A DNA stretch of 64,000 nucleotides from contig CBDHDJ010000004.1 of NCBI GenBank assembly GCA_965261645.1, forward strand, positions 372,001 through 436,000. Direction: 5' to 3'. The notes beneath the pieces are model-generated. The model did not search any database, was not told where the DNA came from, and saw only the letters and a list, made by a program, of their open reading frames with translations. Shown piece by piece: positions 16,996-26,347 of this stretch (the stretch's first letter is position 1; each line of letters begins with the position of its first letter). Position numbers and translations under genes: made by a program. The stretch comes from CBDHDJ01 sp965261645 (GTDB taxonomy: Bacteria > Pseudomonadota > Alphaproteobacteria > SHVV01).

Positions 16996-18439
16996 CAGCC
17001 CGTTGATTAAGTGGCTTTTTCCGGCTCTCACTCCCAGATGAGGAATGCGGCGGCGAAAGCCGTCTGGCCGCTTTGCGAGCCCCCCCGTGCCACCAGCATG
17101 GCCCCGGTGGGCGTGAGCAGAACGAAAATACCGCCATATCCGCCCGCCACGGCCTCCCGCGGGGTGCCGGCGCCGATGAGCTGGCGCATCAGTAACGATA
17201 GATTGTGGCCGGCGACGTGGAGCAGGTATCGCTTGTGCACATTCTCTCGCCCGCGCAGCCAGGTTCGTCGCATGCCGCCACGATCGAGGTTGTGGGCAAA
17301 GCAGCGCTCGACGATCTCGGCGCGCAGCTTGAAGGCCTCGCGGGCGACCCCGGACTTGAGCCGCGCACGGTTATTGGTGACCGCGCGCCGCGCCGCCTCA
17401 TCACCGTGCCAGCGCGAAAAGCCGGTCTGCTTGGGCGCCGCGATCCGGGTCTTCCAGGGACTGTCGTTCAGAGCCCTCAAGACCGCCCGTGAGTGATAAC
17501 CTTTGTCGGCGACGCATTCGGCCGGGTCCTCCGATGTCGGTGCCGCATCCACCGCCTCGAGGTTTGCCTCGGCCTTCGCCAGGGTCTTGGAAAGCGTCGT
17601 GGTGTCGCCCTCATCGGCCGGGTGCAGCTCGGCCGCCACCACCGCGCCGGTGTCCAGATCCACCGCGTGCTCGGGCTTGTAGGCCAGATGCGTCGTGCCG
17701 TCCTTCATCTTGGTGATCTTGGCCTCGGGGTCGCTCTTCGAAACCCAATCCGTGTTGGAAAGCTTCTTGCCCTTGCGCTTCCGGTCCAGACGCGCCAGGT
17801 CCTCGGCCGTGGGTGTCTCGACCCCGCTTTCCCGGGCCAGGCGCTCCAGCATCTCCCGGTAGCCTTCGCCGTTGTCGCGCCGCACGATGTTCCGCAGCGC
17901 CGCGTTGGCCTCCATGGTCGAGGCATCGACGCCGATGCGCTCGCCCTTGATCAGCCCCGCCTCGGCGATCAGCACCAGAACCCAGTCGAAGACCGCCGCG
18001 TGGACTTCATGGGGCAGGCGCGTGCGGATCCGTGACAGCCAGGAATGGTCCGGTACCCGATCACGGCTCCCCAGTCGCAGGAACGCCCGCAGCGAAAGCG
18101 AGTCCGAGCAGCGCCACTCCAGACCGCGCTCGCTGTCGATGCCCTCAAAGTAGCCCACCAGGTGCATCCGGAAATAGCGCCCGGGCGGCACCGAGGGCGC
18201 GCCCATCCGGACCGCGTAATAAGGCCGGCAGCTCGCCTCGGCAAAGGCGTCGAAGCCGCCCTCGATCAGCACCGACTGCAAGCGGTCATAAAACACATGA
18301 CCCGGAGAGCGCGGCATCTCCGACCAGCTCACCATCAGGTCCCCCTGACCATCCTTCTGCCGTCCCATCGCCATCGGCAAATCCCCCTGCAAATCAGGGA
18401 ACCAGAGAATCAGACGGCGCCGACTTAATCAACGGGCTG
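16996..18439 (-). mobile_element. 1444-bp insertion sequence, copy 2, nested in IS3-type orfA
   Basis: The inverted repeats are identical to those of copy 1. TTAA is duplicated at 16992-16995 and 18440-18443. The intact IS3-type copy at 29872-31383 shows the empty site, so the 4-bp duplication is directly confirmed. Copies 2 and 4 share the variant residue YYAVRMG. Confidence 0.95.
17028..18392 (-). CDS. DDE transposase of the 1444-bp element (copy 2)
   Basis: This is a full-length 454-residue copy, differing from the others by a few residues (YYAVRMG; SRIRTRLP instead of SRSRTRLP). All three catalytic blocks (GVDASTMEANAAL, VADKGYHSRAV, EIVERCFAH) are present, so it could be active. Confidence 0.9.
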   Translation of the reverse strand: MQGDLPMAMGRQKDGQGDLMVSWSEMPRSPGHVFYDRLQSVLIEGGFDAFAEASCRPYYAVRMGAPSVPPGRYFRMHLVGYFEGIDSERGLEWRCSDSLSLRAFLRLGSRDRVPDHSWLSRIRTRLPHEVHAAVFDWVLVLIAEAGLIKGERIGVDASTMEANAALRNIVRRDNGEGYREMLERLARESGVETPTAEDLARLDRKRKGKKLSNTDWVSKSDPEAKITKMKDGTTHLAYKPEHAVDLDTGAVVAAELHPADEGDTTTLSKTLAKAEANLEAVDAAPTSEDPAECVADKGYHSRAVLRALNDSPWKTRIAAPKQTGFSRWHGDEAARRAVTNNRARLKSGVAREAFKLRAEIVERCFAHNLDRGGMRRTWLRGRENVHKRYLLHVAGHNLSLLMRQLIGAGTPREAVAGGYGGIFVLLTPTGAMLVARGGSQSGQTAFAAAFLIWE

Positions 18440-18548
18440 TTAAAGGCCTGCGCCAGGAGATGCGCGACTTGAAGGAGTTGGTCGCCGAACTTTCGCTGGA
18501 GAACCGGCTTCTCAAAAAAAACATGATCGGGCATGGGGGAGACGAGGA

Positions 18549-19634
18549 ATGAGGTATCCCGCATCCGAGAAGCTGGAGATCATCCGCCTGGTCGAGCAGT
18601 CCCACCTGGGCGTCGGGTCCACTTTGGACAAGCTGGGCATTCCGAAGACCACCTTTTATCGCTGGTACGATCGCTTTCTGGCCTTTGGCGACGCCGGTCT
18701 TGAGGATCGCAACAGCAGCCCAGGCCGGGTGTGGAACCGGATCCCGGATGATGTCCGGGGGCAGATCATCGATCTTGCCCTGGAGGAGACGCAACTGTCG
18801 CCCCGGGAACTGGCCGTCAGGTTTACGGACACCAGGGGCTACTTTGTCTCGGAAGCCTCGGTTTACCGGCTTCTCAAGGCCCACGACCTGATCACAAGCC
18901 CCGCTTTCGTGGTCATCAAGGCAGCCGATGAGTTCCGCGACAAGACCACGGCGCCGAACCAGCTGTGGCAGACCGACTTCACCTATCTCAAGGTCATCGG
19001 CTGGGGCTGGTTTTACCTGTCGACCATCCTGGACGACTATTCCCGCTACATCATTGCTTGGAAGCTCTGCACCAACATGACGGCGGACGATGTGACGGCA
19101 ACACTGAAGTTGGCGCTAGAAGCCTCAGGCTGCAATCGCGCCAATGTCGTCCACAAGCCGAAGCTGCTCAGCGACAACGGCTCGTCCTATATCTCCGGCG
19201 ATCTGGCTGAATGGCTCGAGGACCACGGTATGGATCACGTTCGGGGCGCACCGTATCACCCGCAAACCCAGGGCAAGATCGAGCGCTGGCATCAAACGCT
19301 GAAGAACCGGATCCTGCTTGAAAATTATTATCTACCCGGCGATCTCGAAAACCAGATCAGCGCCTTCGTCGATCACTACAACAACCAACGCTACCACGAG
19401 AGCATCGGCAACGTAACTCCAGCCGACGCCTACTTTGGACGCCACACCGCCATCATCGAAAAGAGAAAAAAAGATCAAAAAACTGACCCCCCAAAACCGC
19501 CGCTTGAACCATCAAAGCCAAGCGGCTTAACATCAAACAAAGATGAGCCAGATCCTCCCTATGAAACACGCTCAACAGTCCCATTTGTTTTGATGACGGA
19601 CACAACATGCAGCTGCCGGCCAACAATTACCTGA
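18549..19634 (+). CDS. IS3-type transposase OrfB (copy 1), ending in flanking flhA DNA
   Basis: This integrase-core transposase has an N-terminal helix-turn-helix (SEKLEIIRLVEQSHLGVGSTLDKLGIPKTTFYRWYDRF) and the DDE triad in WQTDFTYLKVIG, LLSDNGSSYISG and GKIERWHQTLKNRI. The frame has no stop codon within the element: it runs through the terminal repeat (PFVLMTDT) and stops at 19632-19634 in flhA-derived sequence, giving a foreign nine-residue tail. Its ATG overlaps the orfA stop (ATGA). An A8 run at the end of orfA could also give a -1 frameshifted OrfAB fusion. Confidence 0.88.
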   Translation: MRYPASEKLEIIRLVEQSHLGVGSTLDKLGIPKTTFYRWYDRFLAFGDAGLEDRNSSPGRVWNRIPDDVRGQIIDLALEETQLSPRELAVRFTDTRGYFVSEASVYRLLKAHDLITSPAFVVIKAADEFRDKTTAPNQLWQTDFTYLKVIGWGWFYLSTILDDYSRYIIAWKLCTNMTADDVTATLKLALEASGCNRANVVHKPKLLSDNGSSYISGDLAEWLEDHGMDHVRGAPYHPQTQGKIERWHQTLKNRILLENYYLPGDLENQISAFVDHYNNQRYHESIGNVTPADAYFGRHTAIIEKRKKDQKTDPPKPPLEPSKPSGLTSNKDEPDPPYETRSTVPFVLMTDTTCSCRPTIT

Positions 19635-20459
19635 TTCGGGTCAAGGAGGTGGAAGCGGGCGGCGGCGATCTCCGGCCCGGCATGCTGCTCGTGATGGACC
19701 CGCGCGGTGAAGCGATCACCTTGCCGGGCGAGCCGACGACGGAGCCGACTTTCGGGCTACCCGCCATGTGGGTCGGCGAGACCCATCGCGAAGAAGCCTC
19801 GTTCCGCGGCTATACGGTGGTCGATCCCTCGACCGTGATCACCACGCACCTGACCGAGGTGATCAAGGACAACATGGCCGAGCTCTTGTCCTACGCCGAG
19901 ACGCAGAAGCTGCTCGATGACCTGCCCAAGGAGGACCAGAAACTGATCGCCGATCTGGTGCCGAGCCAGATTTCCGTGGGCGCGGTCCAGCGCATCCTGC
20001 AGAACCTCCTCGCCGAGCGCATCTCGATCCGCGATTTGCCCACTATTCTCGAGGGCGTCGCCGAGGCCGCGGGCTACACGCGGAACCTCACGATGATCAC
20101 CGAACACGTGCGCGCGCCTAGCACGCCAGATCAGCAGCAGCAACACCATGCCGGGCGGCTATATCCCGCTCGTGACCTTGTCGCCCCAGTGGGAGCACAC
20201 GTTCGCCGAATCGATCGTCGGCCAGGGCGACGATCGCCAGCTCTCGATGGCGCCGAGCAAGCTGCAGGAGTTCATCACCGCGGTCCGCCAGACCTATGAG
20301 CGCCTGATCACCGATGGCGAAAGCCCAATTCTGCTGACCAGCCCGGCCATCCGGCCCTACGTGCGCTCGATCATCGATCGCTTCCGCCCGGCCACTGTGG
20401 TCATGTCTCAGAACGAAATTCATCCCAAGGCCAAGATTCGTACGTTGGGGCAGATCTGA
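19603..20459 (+). pseudogene. flhA: Flagellar export component FlhA, C-terminal remnant, also frameshifted
   Basis: The remnant starts within the conserved block (D)NMQLPANNYLIRVKEVEAGGGDLRPGMLLVMDP. It continues through the cytoplasmic domains (TVVDPSTVITTHLTEVIKDNMAELLSYAETQKLLD) and, after a missing base near 20118, through MPGGYIPLVTLSPQWEHTFAESI to the C-terminus. The whole membrane half (eight transmembrane helices, about 330 residues) and the first part of the cytoplasmic domain are gone. FlhA forms the export gate with FlhB and binds late substrates through this C-terminal ring. The remnant cannot work as an export gate. A distant intact copy elsewhere in the genome cannot be excluded. 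Confidence 0.88.
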
Positions 20460-20473
20460 AGGGTACGTAGGCG

Positions 20474-21444
20474 ATGCGGCTCAAGACGTTCACCGCCCCG
20501 ACGGTCGCTGAGGCTATGCAGCAGGTCCGTGCGGTCCTCGGCACGGACGCCATCATCGTTTCGACCTATCACGGACGACGCGGGCGAGGTGTTCAGGGCA
20601 GCGCCGCCAAGGAGCCGCCGCAGGCCGACCCCCTGCCCGACCGGGCGCCGGAGCTGGACCATCGCGATGCGATCACGCGCGCGCTTCTCTTTCATGGCGT
20701 GCCCGAGGAACTCGCGGCGCACCTTGCCGGGGCCGCGCAATCCTTCGCGATCGGCGATCCTGCCCTGGCGCTGGCGGCCGCGTTCGATGCGAGCTACACG
20801 TTCACGCCGATGGGCGAGGCCTCGGACCGCCCGATCATGCTGGTGGGCCCGTGCGGCGCCGGCAAAACCGCGGTCACGGCCAAGCTGGCCGCCCAGGCCG
20901 TGCTGGGCGGCCGTCGTGTCGGCGTGGTGACGACCGACACGGTTCGGGCCGGCGCGGTCGATCAGCTTGCAGCATTCATCAACATTCTGAAACAGCCCCT
21001 CAAGACGGCTGATTCGCCCGAGGAGCTCGCCGCCGCCATCGAGGCCTTGGGGACCTGCGATCTCGTTCTCATCGATACGCCGGGAACCAATCCCTTCAAC
21101 AGGGGCGAAATCGCGGATCTCAAGCGGTTTCTCGACTCCGGCGAGTTCGAACCGGTGGCCGTCCTGCCCGCCGGCCGCGATGCCCGCGACACCGGCGAGA
21201 TGGCAGGACGTTCGCCTCGCTCGGGGCGCGCCGCTTGGTCGCAACCCAACTCGACGCGGCGCGCCGGCTCGGCAATATCGTGACCGCCATCGAGGCGGCC
21301 AAGCTCAGCTTCGCCGGCGCCAGTATCACGCCATTCATCTCCCAGGGACTGATCCGGATCAATCCGGTGTCTCTCGCCCGCCTGCTGCTCGATGGCGCGG
21401 CGGAATCAGAAACCGCAACCGAAACCGGAAGGGTTGCCAGTTGA
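20474..21444 (+). pseudogene. flhF: SRP-like GTPase FlhF, frameshifted near the C-terminus
   Basis: The frame opens MRLKTFTAPTVAEAMQQVRAVLGTDAIIVST, the FlhF N-terminal block. It includes the P-loop LVGPCGAGKTAVTAKLA, VVTTDTVRAGAVDQLAAF (G2/G3-like) and VLIDTPGTNPFN. Near 21205 one base is missing, and the true end (TFASLGARRLVATQLDAARRLGNIVTAIEAAKLSFAGAS...ISQGLIRINPVSLARLLL) is in another frame, stopping at 21444. The restored length is about 323 residues. FlhF directs the site of flagellar assembly at the pole together with FlhG, which follows with a TTGA stop-start overlap. Confidence 0.85.
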
Positions 21445-21688
21445 CATCAGAAGCCACCATCCTCGCCCATCCAGCCGCACAACCGCCGAGCTACAACGTC
21501 ATCACGATCGCCTCGGGCAAGGGCGGTGTCGGCAAGACGTGGCTCGCGGTCACGCTCAGCCATGCCCTGGCGCAGACGGGCCGGCGGGTGCTGCTTTTCG
21601 ATGGCGATATCGGCTTGGCCAACGTCGATATCCAGCTCGGCCTCATGCCGGACAAGGACCTGGGCAGCGTCATCACCGGCCACCTTAG

Positions 21689-23132
21689 CAGCCCGTTGAT
21701 TAAGTCGGCGCCGTCTGATTCTCTGGTTCCCTGATTTGCAGGGGGATTTGCCGATGGCGATGGGACGGCAGAAGGATGGTCAGGGGGACCTGATGGTGAG
21801 CTGGTCGGAGATGCCGCGCTCTCCGGGTCATGTGTTTTATGACCGCTTGCAGTCGGTGCTGATCGAGGGCGGCTTCGACGCCTTTGCCGAGGCGAGCTGC
21901 CGGCCTTATTACGCGGCCCGGATGGGCGCGCCCTCGGTGCCGCCCGGGCGCTATTTCCGGATGCACCTGGTGGGCTACTTTGAGGGCATCGACAGCGAGC
22001 GCGGTCTGGAGTGGCGCTGCTCGGACTCGCTTTCGCTGCGGGCGTTCCTGCGACTGGGGAGCCGTGATCGGGTACCGGACCATTCCTGGCTGTCACGGAG
22101 CCGCACGCGCCTGCCCCATGAAGTCCACGCGGCGGTCTTCGACTGGGTTCTGGTGCTGATCGCCGAGGCGGGGCTGATCAAGGGCGAGCGCATCGGCGTC
22201 GATGCCTCGACCATGGAGGCCAACGCGGCGCTGCGGAACATCGTGCGGCGCGACAACGGCGAAGGCTACCGGGAGATGCTGGAGCGCCTGGCCCGGGAAA
22301 GCGGCGTCGAGACACCCACGGCCGAGGACCTGGCGCGTCTGGACCGGAAGCGCAAGGGCAAGAAGCTTTCCAACACGGATTGGGTTTCGAAGAGCGACCC
22401 CGAGGCCAAGATCACCAAGATGAAGGACGGCACGACGCATCTGGCCTACAAGCCCGAGCACGCGGTGGATCTGGACACCGGCGCGGTGGTGGCGGCCGAG
22501 CTGCACCCGGCCGATGAGGGCGACACCACGACGCTTTCCAAGACCCTGGCGAAGGCCGAGGCAAACCTCGAGGCGGTGGATGCGGCACCGACATCGGAGG
22601 ACCCGGCCGAATGCGTCGCCGACAAAGGTTATCACTCACGGGCGGTCTTGAGGGCTCTGAACGACAGTCCCTGGAAGACCCGGATCGCGGCGCCCAAGCA
22701 GACCGGCTTTTCGCGCTGGCACGGTGATGAGGCGGCGCGGCGCGCGGTCACCAATAACCGTGCGCGGCTCAAGTCCGGGGTCGCCCGCGAGGCCTTCAAG
22801 CTGCGCGCCGAGATCGTCGAGCGCTGCTTTGCCCACAACCTCGATCGTGGCGGCATGCGACGAACCTGGCTGCGCGGGCGAGAGAATGTGCACAAGCGAT
22901 ACCTGCTCCACGTCGCCGGCCACAATCTATCGTTACTGATGCGCCAGCTCATCGGCGCCGGCACCCCGCGGGAGGCCGTGGCGGGCGGATATGGCGGTAT
23001 TTTCGTTCTGCTCACGCCCACCGGGGCCATGCTGGTGGCACGGGGGGGCTCGCAAAGCGGCCAGACGGCTTTCGCCGCCGCATTCCTCATCTGGGAGTGA
23101 GAGCCGGAAAAAGCCACTTAATCAACGGGCTG
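21689..23132 (+). mobile_element. 1444-bp insertion sequence, copy 3, inside flhG
   Basis: It has the same inverted repeats as the other copies and is flanked by TTAG at 21685-21688 and 23133-23136. The TTAG duplication rules out a simple TA duplication for this family. Confidence 0.95.
21736..23100 (+). CDS. DDE transposase of the 1444-bp element (copy 3)
   Basis: This full-length 454-residue copy has the YYAARMG, AKITKMKDG and GGIFVLLTP variants. All catalytic blocks are present and it is likely functional. Confidence 0.9.
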   Translation: MQGDLPMAMGRQKDGQGDLMVSWSEMPRSPGHVFYDRLQSVLIEGGFDAFAEASCRPYYAARMGAPSVPPGRYFRMHLVGYFEGIDSERGLEWRCSDSLSLRAFLRLGSRDRVPDHSWLSRSRTRLPHEVHAAVFDWVLVLIAEAGLIKGERIGVDASTMEANAALRNIVRRDNGEGYREMLERLARESGVETPTAEDLARLDRKRKGKKLSNTDWVSKSDPEAKITKMKDGTTHLAYKPEHAVDLDTGAVVAAELHPADEGDTTTLSKTLAKAEANLEAVDAAPTSEDPAECVADKGYHSRAVLRALNDSPWKTRIAAPKQTGFSRWHGDEAARRAVTNNRARLKSGVAREAFKLRAEIVERCFAHNLDRGGMRRTWLRGRENVHKRYLLHVAGHNLSLLMRQLIGAGTPREAVAGGYGGIFVLLTPTGAMLVARGGSQSGQTAFAAAFLIWE

Positions 23133-23696
23133 TTAGGCTTGCCGAGGCCGTCACCTCGTTTGATAATGGCGGGTTCGACATCATCCCGGGTAAATCAGGG
23201 TCAGGTGCATTGACGGGGCTGTCGGAATCACGGCTTTGCGACTTGCGCCACGAGCTCTTCAGCTTGGCGGGCGCCTACGATCTCGTGATCGCCGATCTCG
23301 GCGCCGGCATCGATACGGGCGTGCGCACCTTCGCCGCGGCCACCGGCCCGATCCTCTGTGTCGTGACCGACGAGCCCACGTCTCTGACCGACGGCTACGC
23401 CTTTATCAAGCTCACCGCCATGCACCAGCCAGGGGCCGATTTACAGGTTGTCGTCAACATGGCCGCCTCCAAACCCGAGGGCCGGCGCACATACGGGAAG
23501 CTGCGGAGGGCCTGCGAAGCCTTTCTCAAGATCGTCCCGTCCTTGGCCGGTATTGTTCGCCGGGACGCCAAGGTAAAGGACGCGATACGCCATCAGACCG
23601 CGTTGCTGACACGGCACCCGACCTCGGATGCCGACGACGACGTCGCGGCGCTGGCGAAAAGGCTCAACGCCGGCCCGTGAGGCGAACGTAGACCGA

Positions 23697-25842
23697 TGTC
23701 GGTGGCGCACATCGGCAAGGCGCCCACGCCGACGCCGGTCACAGGACCGTTCAGGTGGAACCCGGGGCTGAGGTGAGGGGACAGATCATCCGGGCCCCGG
23801 AGCGGCCCGCAGCGGCCGAGGGGGCGCAACCGGAAGACCGCAGCCCGCGCCCCGGCAGCGAGGTGGTCTTGCGCATTGTTCATGTCGAAGCGCCGCGCCC
23901 CCGCGGCGAGCCTGCGGCGCCCGAGCATGATACGCCGGCGCAACGATCGAGCGAGCTGGCGCCGGCGGCGGCTCGCGCGGTGCCCGCGCCGGGCAGCGAA
24001 TCACCGCCCGCGCCGTCTGAAGCCACGACTGCCGCCCCGGCCCCGCCCGGCCGGACCGCCGCGTCCACCGCGCGAGCCGCCGCAGCCGAGACCCAGGTCG
24101 CGAGACAAGGAAGCGAAGCGACAGCGCGCGCCACCCTACCGGCGCCCGATACCGCGCCCGGCCAGGCAGCGCGGATTCTCACCACCTCAGCTGATGGGCG
24201 TGCGGCGCCCCCGTCCTCACCAAGCCCGGCAGACCAACGCGTCCAAAGCGTGGCACCGCCGCCTGAAGGCGCAACGGGAGGCGAAACAAGCTCGGGCCCA
24301 CCCCCCGACGCACGGAGCGGCGGCGCGGAGGCGCGTGCCGGCGCGCCGACCGCACCCGACCAAACACGCATCGTGGCCACCGTGATCGGCAAGACCGCGG
24401 CGGGCCAAACCATCCTGGAGACACCGCTCGGCCTGGTTGCCCTCGATCGAGCCACCGCGGTGGTGGGCACCGCGCTAACCCTTGATGTCGTGCATCGGGG
24501 CGAGGCACCGGCAAAGGCACCGCCCCTCACAGCGGTTCTGCCGATCGGCACCCAGATCACCGGTACCTTGGTCGAAGCCGCGCCAGCCGCGCCGCAGGTG
24601 GCGGGTGCCGCGCCACCGCCGCCGGCGATCGCGCTCGATAACACCGTGGTCCTGACCGTGCGTGCGGTCGCACCGTCCGGCGTCGAGGTGCCGCCAGCAC
24701 CGGCGGGATCAACCCACAGCACCGCCGCCCCACCAGCAGACACAATTCCGGCTGCCCGCAGCCCCATTCCCGGCGCGAGCACCGCTGCTGCAAGTGCGGT
24801 ACAGGCCGGCCAAGCCAACGGGCAGCCCGCAGCGCCAAGCGGAGCCCCCGGCAGCGGCGCCGCAGTGGCGCCGCATACTCCGGCCGGCCCGGTGCCGGCG
24901 GCGCCCCCGCCACAAGCGCACACGGCCACGGAGACGGCGGCCGCCGTCTCTGCTGCATCTGCCGGGCCCGTGAGGCAGATTACGGCGACCGTGGTTGGAC
25001 AAGACGGCACCGGCCGCCTTCTTGTGCGCACCGAGATCGGCGTCCTGGCGATAGAGAATCTTGCAGCCGTGCCGCTCGGCACGCGGCTCGAGTTGGACGC
25101 GGTGGTACAGGCCGCCAAACCCGCCGATTCGAGCGCTCGACCCGCGCCGGTGACGCCACTGCAAAGCGCGCTCGCTTCGTTCGCCAGCGCATGGCCCGCG
25201 CTCGAGGAGATCGTGACGGTCGCCGACGCCCAGGACAAAGGCTTGGCCCAGCGCTTCCTCGACAGCCGCATTCCCGGTCCCAACACACGCCTGGCGTCGT
25301 CCATGCTGTTCTTCTTCGTCGCGATTGGTGCAGTGGTTCCCCGCGCCTGGCTTGGCGATCAGATGACGCGCACGCTGGAGCGTGCCGGGCGGCGCGACCT
25401 GATTGACCGCTTGGCTGATGATTTCGGCCAGATGAAGCGCCTCGTCGATGAGCGCGGCCCGGGTGATTGGCGCACGCTGCTGTTCCCCTTCTTGGATGGC
25501 CGTGAACTACACCAGGTCCGCATGTACGCGCGTTACGCCGAGGGCCGGGATGAGGAAGGCGAGAAGGACCGCGATCTTCGCTTCGTCGTCGATCTGACCT
25601 TGAGCCACATGGGCGAGCTGCAACTGGATGGTCTCGTGCAGCCTCAACGCTTCGATCTCATCGTGCGCAGCAAAATTCCATTGAGCGAAGCCAACCGCCA
25701 GGAGATCGCGGATATTTTCACAGGTGCCCAAGATGCGATCGAAATGAACGGCAGCATCATCTTCCAAACGGGCGAGTTTCCTGTCTCCCCCTTCGATGAT
25801 CTGATGCGCCCCGAGGTGAACCATGACGCGCTCGACGCCTGA
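23697..25842 (+). CDS. Second FliK-like, Ala/Pro-rich flagellar-locus protein
   Basis: The continuous frame runs from about 23755 (GTG) to 25842, near 695 residues. An ATG at 23697 (MSVAHIGKAPTPTPVTGPF) would join it if one base were missing near 23750, so a frameshift is suspected. About 450 residues of Ala/Pro-rich low complexity hold two repeated blocks (VATVIGKTAAGQTILETPLGLVALD and ITATVVGQDGTGRLLVRTEIGVLAIE). The folded C-terminus contains LRFVVDLTLSHMGELQLDGLVQPQRFDLIVRSKIPL. That C-terminal pattern resembles the FliK hook-length domain. The gene lies between flhG and a QueF-like gene. A role in hook or export control is inferred. Confidence 0.5.
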
Positions 25843-26296
25843 GACGCCCGCGCTCCCCGATGGCAGACCCGGCGATGCCAGCGTTCCGATCTGGGACAAT
25901 TCGACGGCGCGCAGTCAGTCGCGACGCGAGCGTTTGATCACGCGCCCGAATGCACGAGCGAAGATCGACTATATCGTCGGTCTACACGGTTTCACGATCG
26001 CGATGGCGGGCCGCGACGCCATTGAAGTCGTATTGCGTTATGTCCCCGATCGTATGGTTATCGAGGAAGCCGCCTGGGCGCACTATCTCGGTGAGCTGAG
26101 CGCCCCGGACGGCGCGCGAATCGAGGAGTTGGCGACCACCATCCTGGACGACGTTGCCAACGAGGTGGTGCCACGCTGGCTCGGTGTGTCGCTCGAGCGC
26201 CAGTCGGGGGCCGGTCCGTGCCTGAGCGTGATGGTCGAGGACCGCCAGCCACAGTGGGACAATCCCGCCCTGCTGGCGCGCGGCGCAAGGTGCTGA
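25823..26296 (+). CDS. Small protein resembling the QueF (tunnelling-fold) family, without its catalytic residues
   Basis: The 157-residue protein overlaps the previous gene by 20 bp. Its middle (VVLRYVPDRMVIEEAAWAHYLGELSAPDGARIEELATTILDDVANEVVPRWLGVSLER) follows the order of the QueF core as I recall it (YIPD, E-S-K-S, LYL, then MNDLIELMDPRYIEV). QueF reduces preQ0 using a Cys and an Asp in a CPxTGQPD motif; here the equivalent place reads HGFTIAM, with no Cys. So catalysis by the QueF mechanism is not expected. Its setting in a flagellar operon suggests another role. The assignment is from remembered sequence patterns only. Confidence 0.4.
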   Translation: MTRSTPETPALPDGRPGDASVPIWDNSTARSQSRRERLITRPNARAKIDYIVGLHGFTIAMAGRDAIEVVLRYVPDRMVIEEAAWAHYLGELSAPDGARIEELATTILDDVANEVVPRWLGVSLERQSGAGPCLSVMVEDRQPQWDNPALLARGARC

Positions 26297-26347
26297 ATTG
26301 ATGTGCCGGACTGCGGCGCACACCGCAGGAAACATGCGCCAAGCCGT

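Larger units (their letters stand above)
16730..18552 (+). pseudogene. IS3-type OrfA, split by the nested insertion sequence
   Basis: The first 89 codons (MRQKSMSKNDPADGTVRDIR, then the helix-turn-helix IAALCRREGIAEGLYYSWSKEF) end at the insertion at 16992-16995. The rest (GLRQEMRDLKELVAELSLENRLLKKNMIG) resumes at 18444. The uninterrupted equivalent is the 124-residue OrfA of copy 2. One residue differs (EEKIRIV here, EEKTRIV in copy 2). Confidence 0.88.
16643..19602 (+). mobile_element. IS3-type element, copy 1 (1512 bp plus a nested IS), at a fliN/flhA deletion scar
   Basis: The ends are TGTCTGACGTCAGCG and the complement of TGTCCGTCATCAAAA. Both are 20 bases from a shared GGGAC, and both match the ends of the second copy at 29872-31383. 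Subtracting the nested 1444-bp element and its 4-bp duplication gives 1512 bp, the same as copy 2. There is no target duplication: the left flank ends GTCATCGAGC and the right flank begins CAACATGCAG. Together with different genes on each side, this indicates recombination or deletion after insertion. The element's orfA is interrupted. Confidence 0.9.
21441..23680 (+). pseudogene. flhG: MinD-like ATPase FlhG, split by an insertion sequence
   Basis: A TTG start at 21441 overlaps the flhF stop. The N-terminal part contains the deviant Walker A ASGKGGVGKTWLAVTLSHALA and FDGDIGLANVDIQLGLMPDKDLGSVI. The insertion sequence enters at 21685-21688. After it the gene continues RLAEAVTSFDNGGFDIIPGKSGSGAL and DLVIADLGAGIDTGVRTFAAATGPILCVVTDEPTSLTDGYAFIK to the stop at 23680. 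Removing the element and one TTAG copy leaves 792 bp, an exact 263-residue frame. FlhG limits flagellar number through FlhF. No other lesion is visible. Confidence 0.9.

Noticed and set aside
16637..19599. TGACG on both sides of the IS3-type element, seen as a 5-bp target duplication
   Set aside because: The same TGACG sequences, with GTC before and GACAC after, occur at both ends of the second copy in ctrA. They belong to the terminal repeats (TGTCTGACG and TGACGGACA), not to the target.
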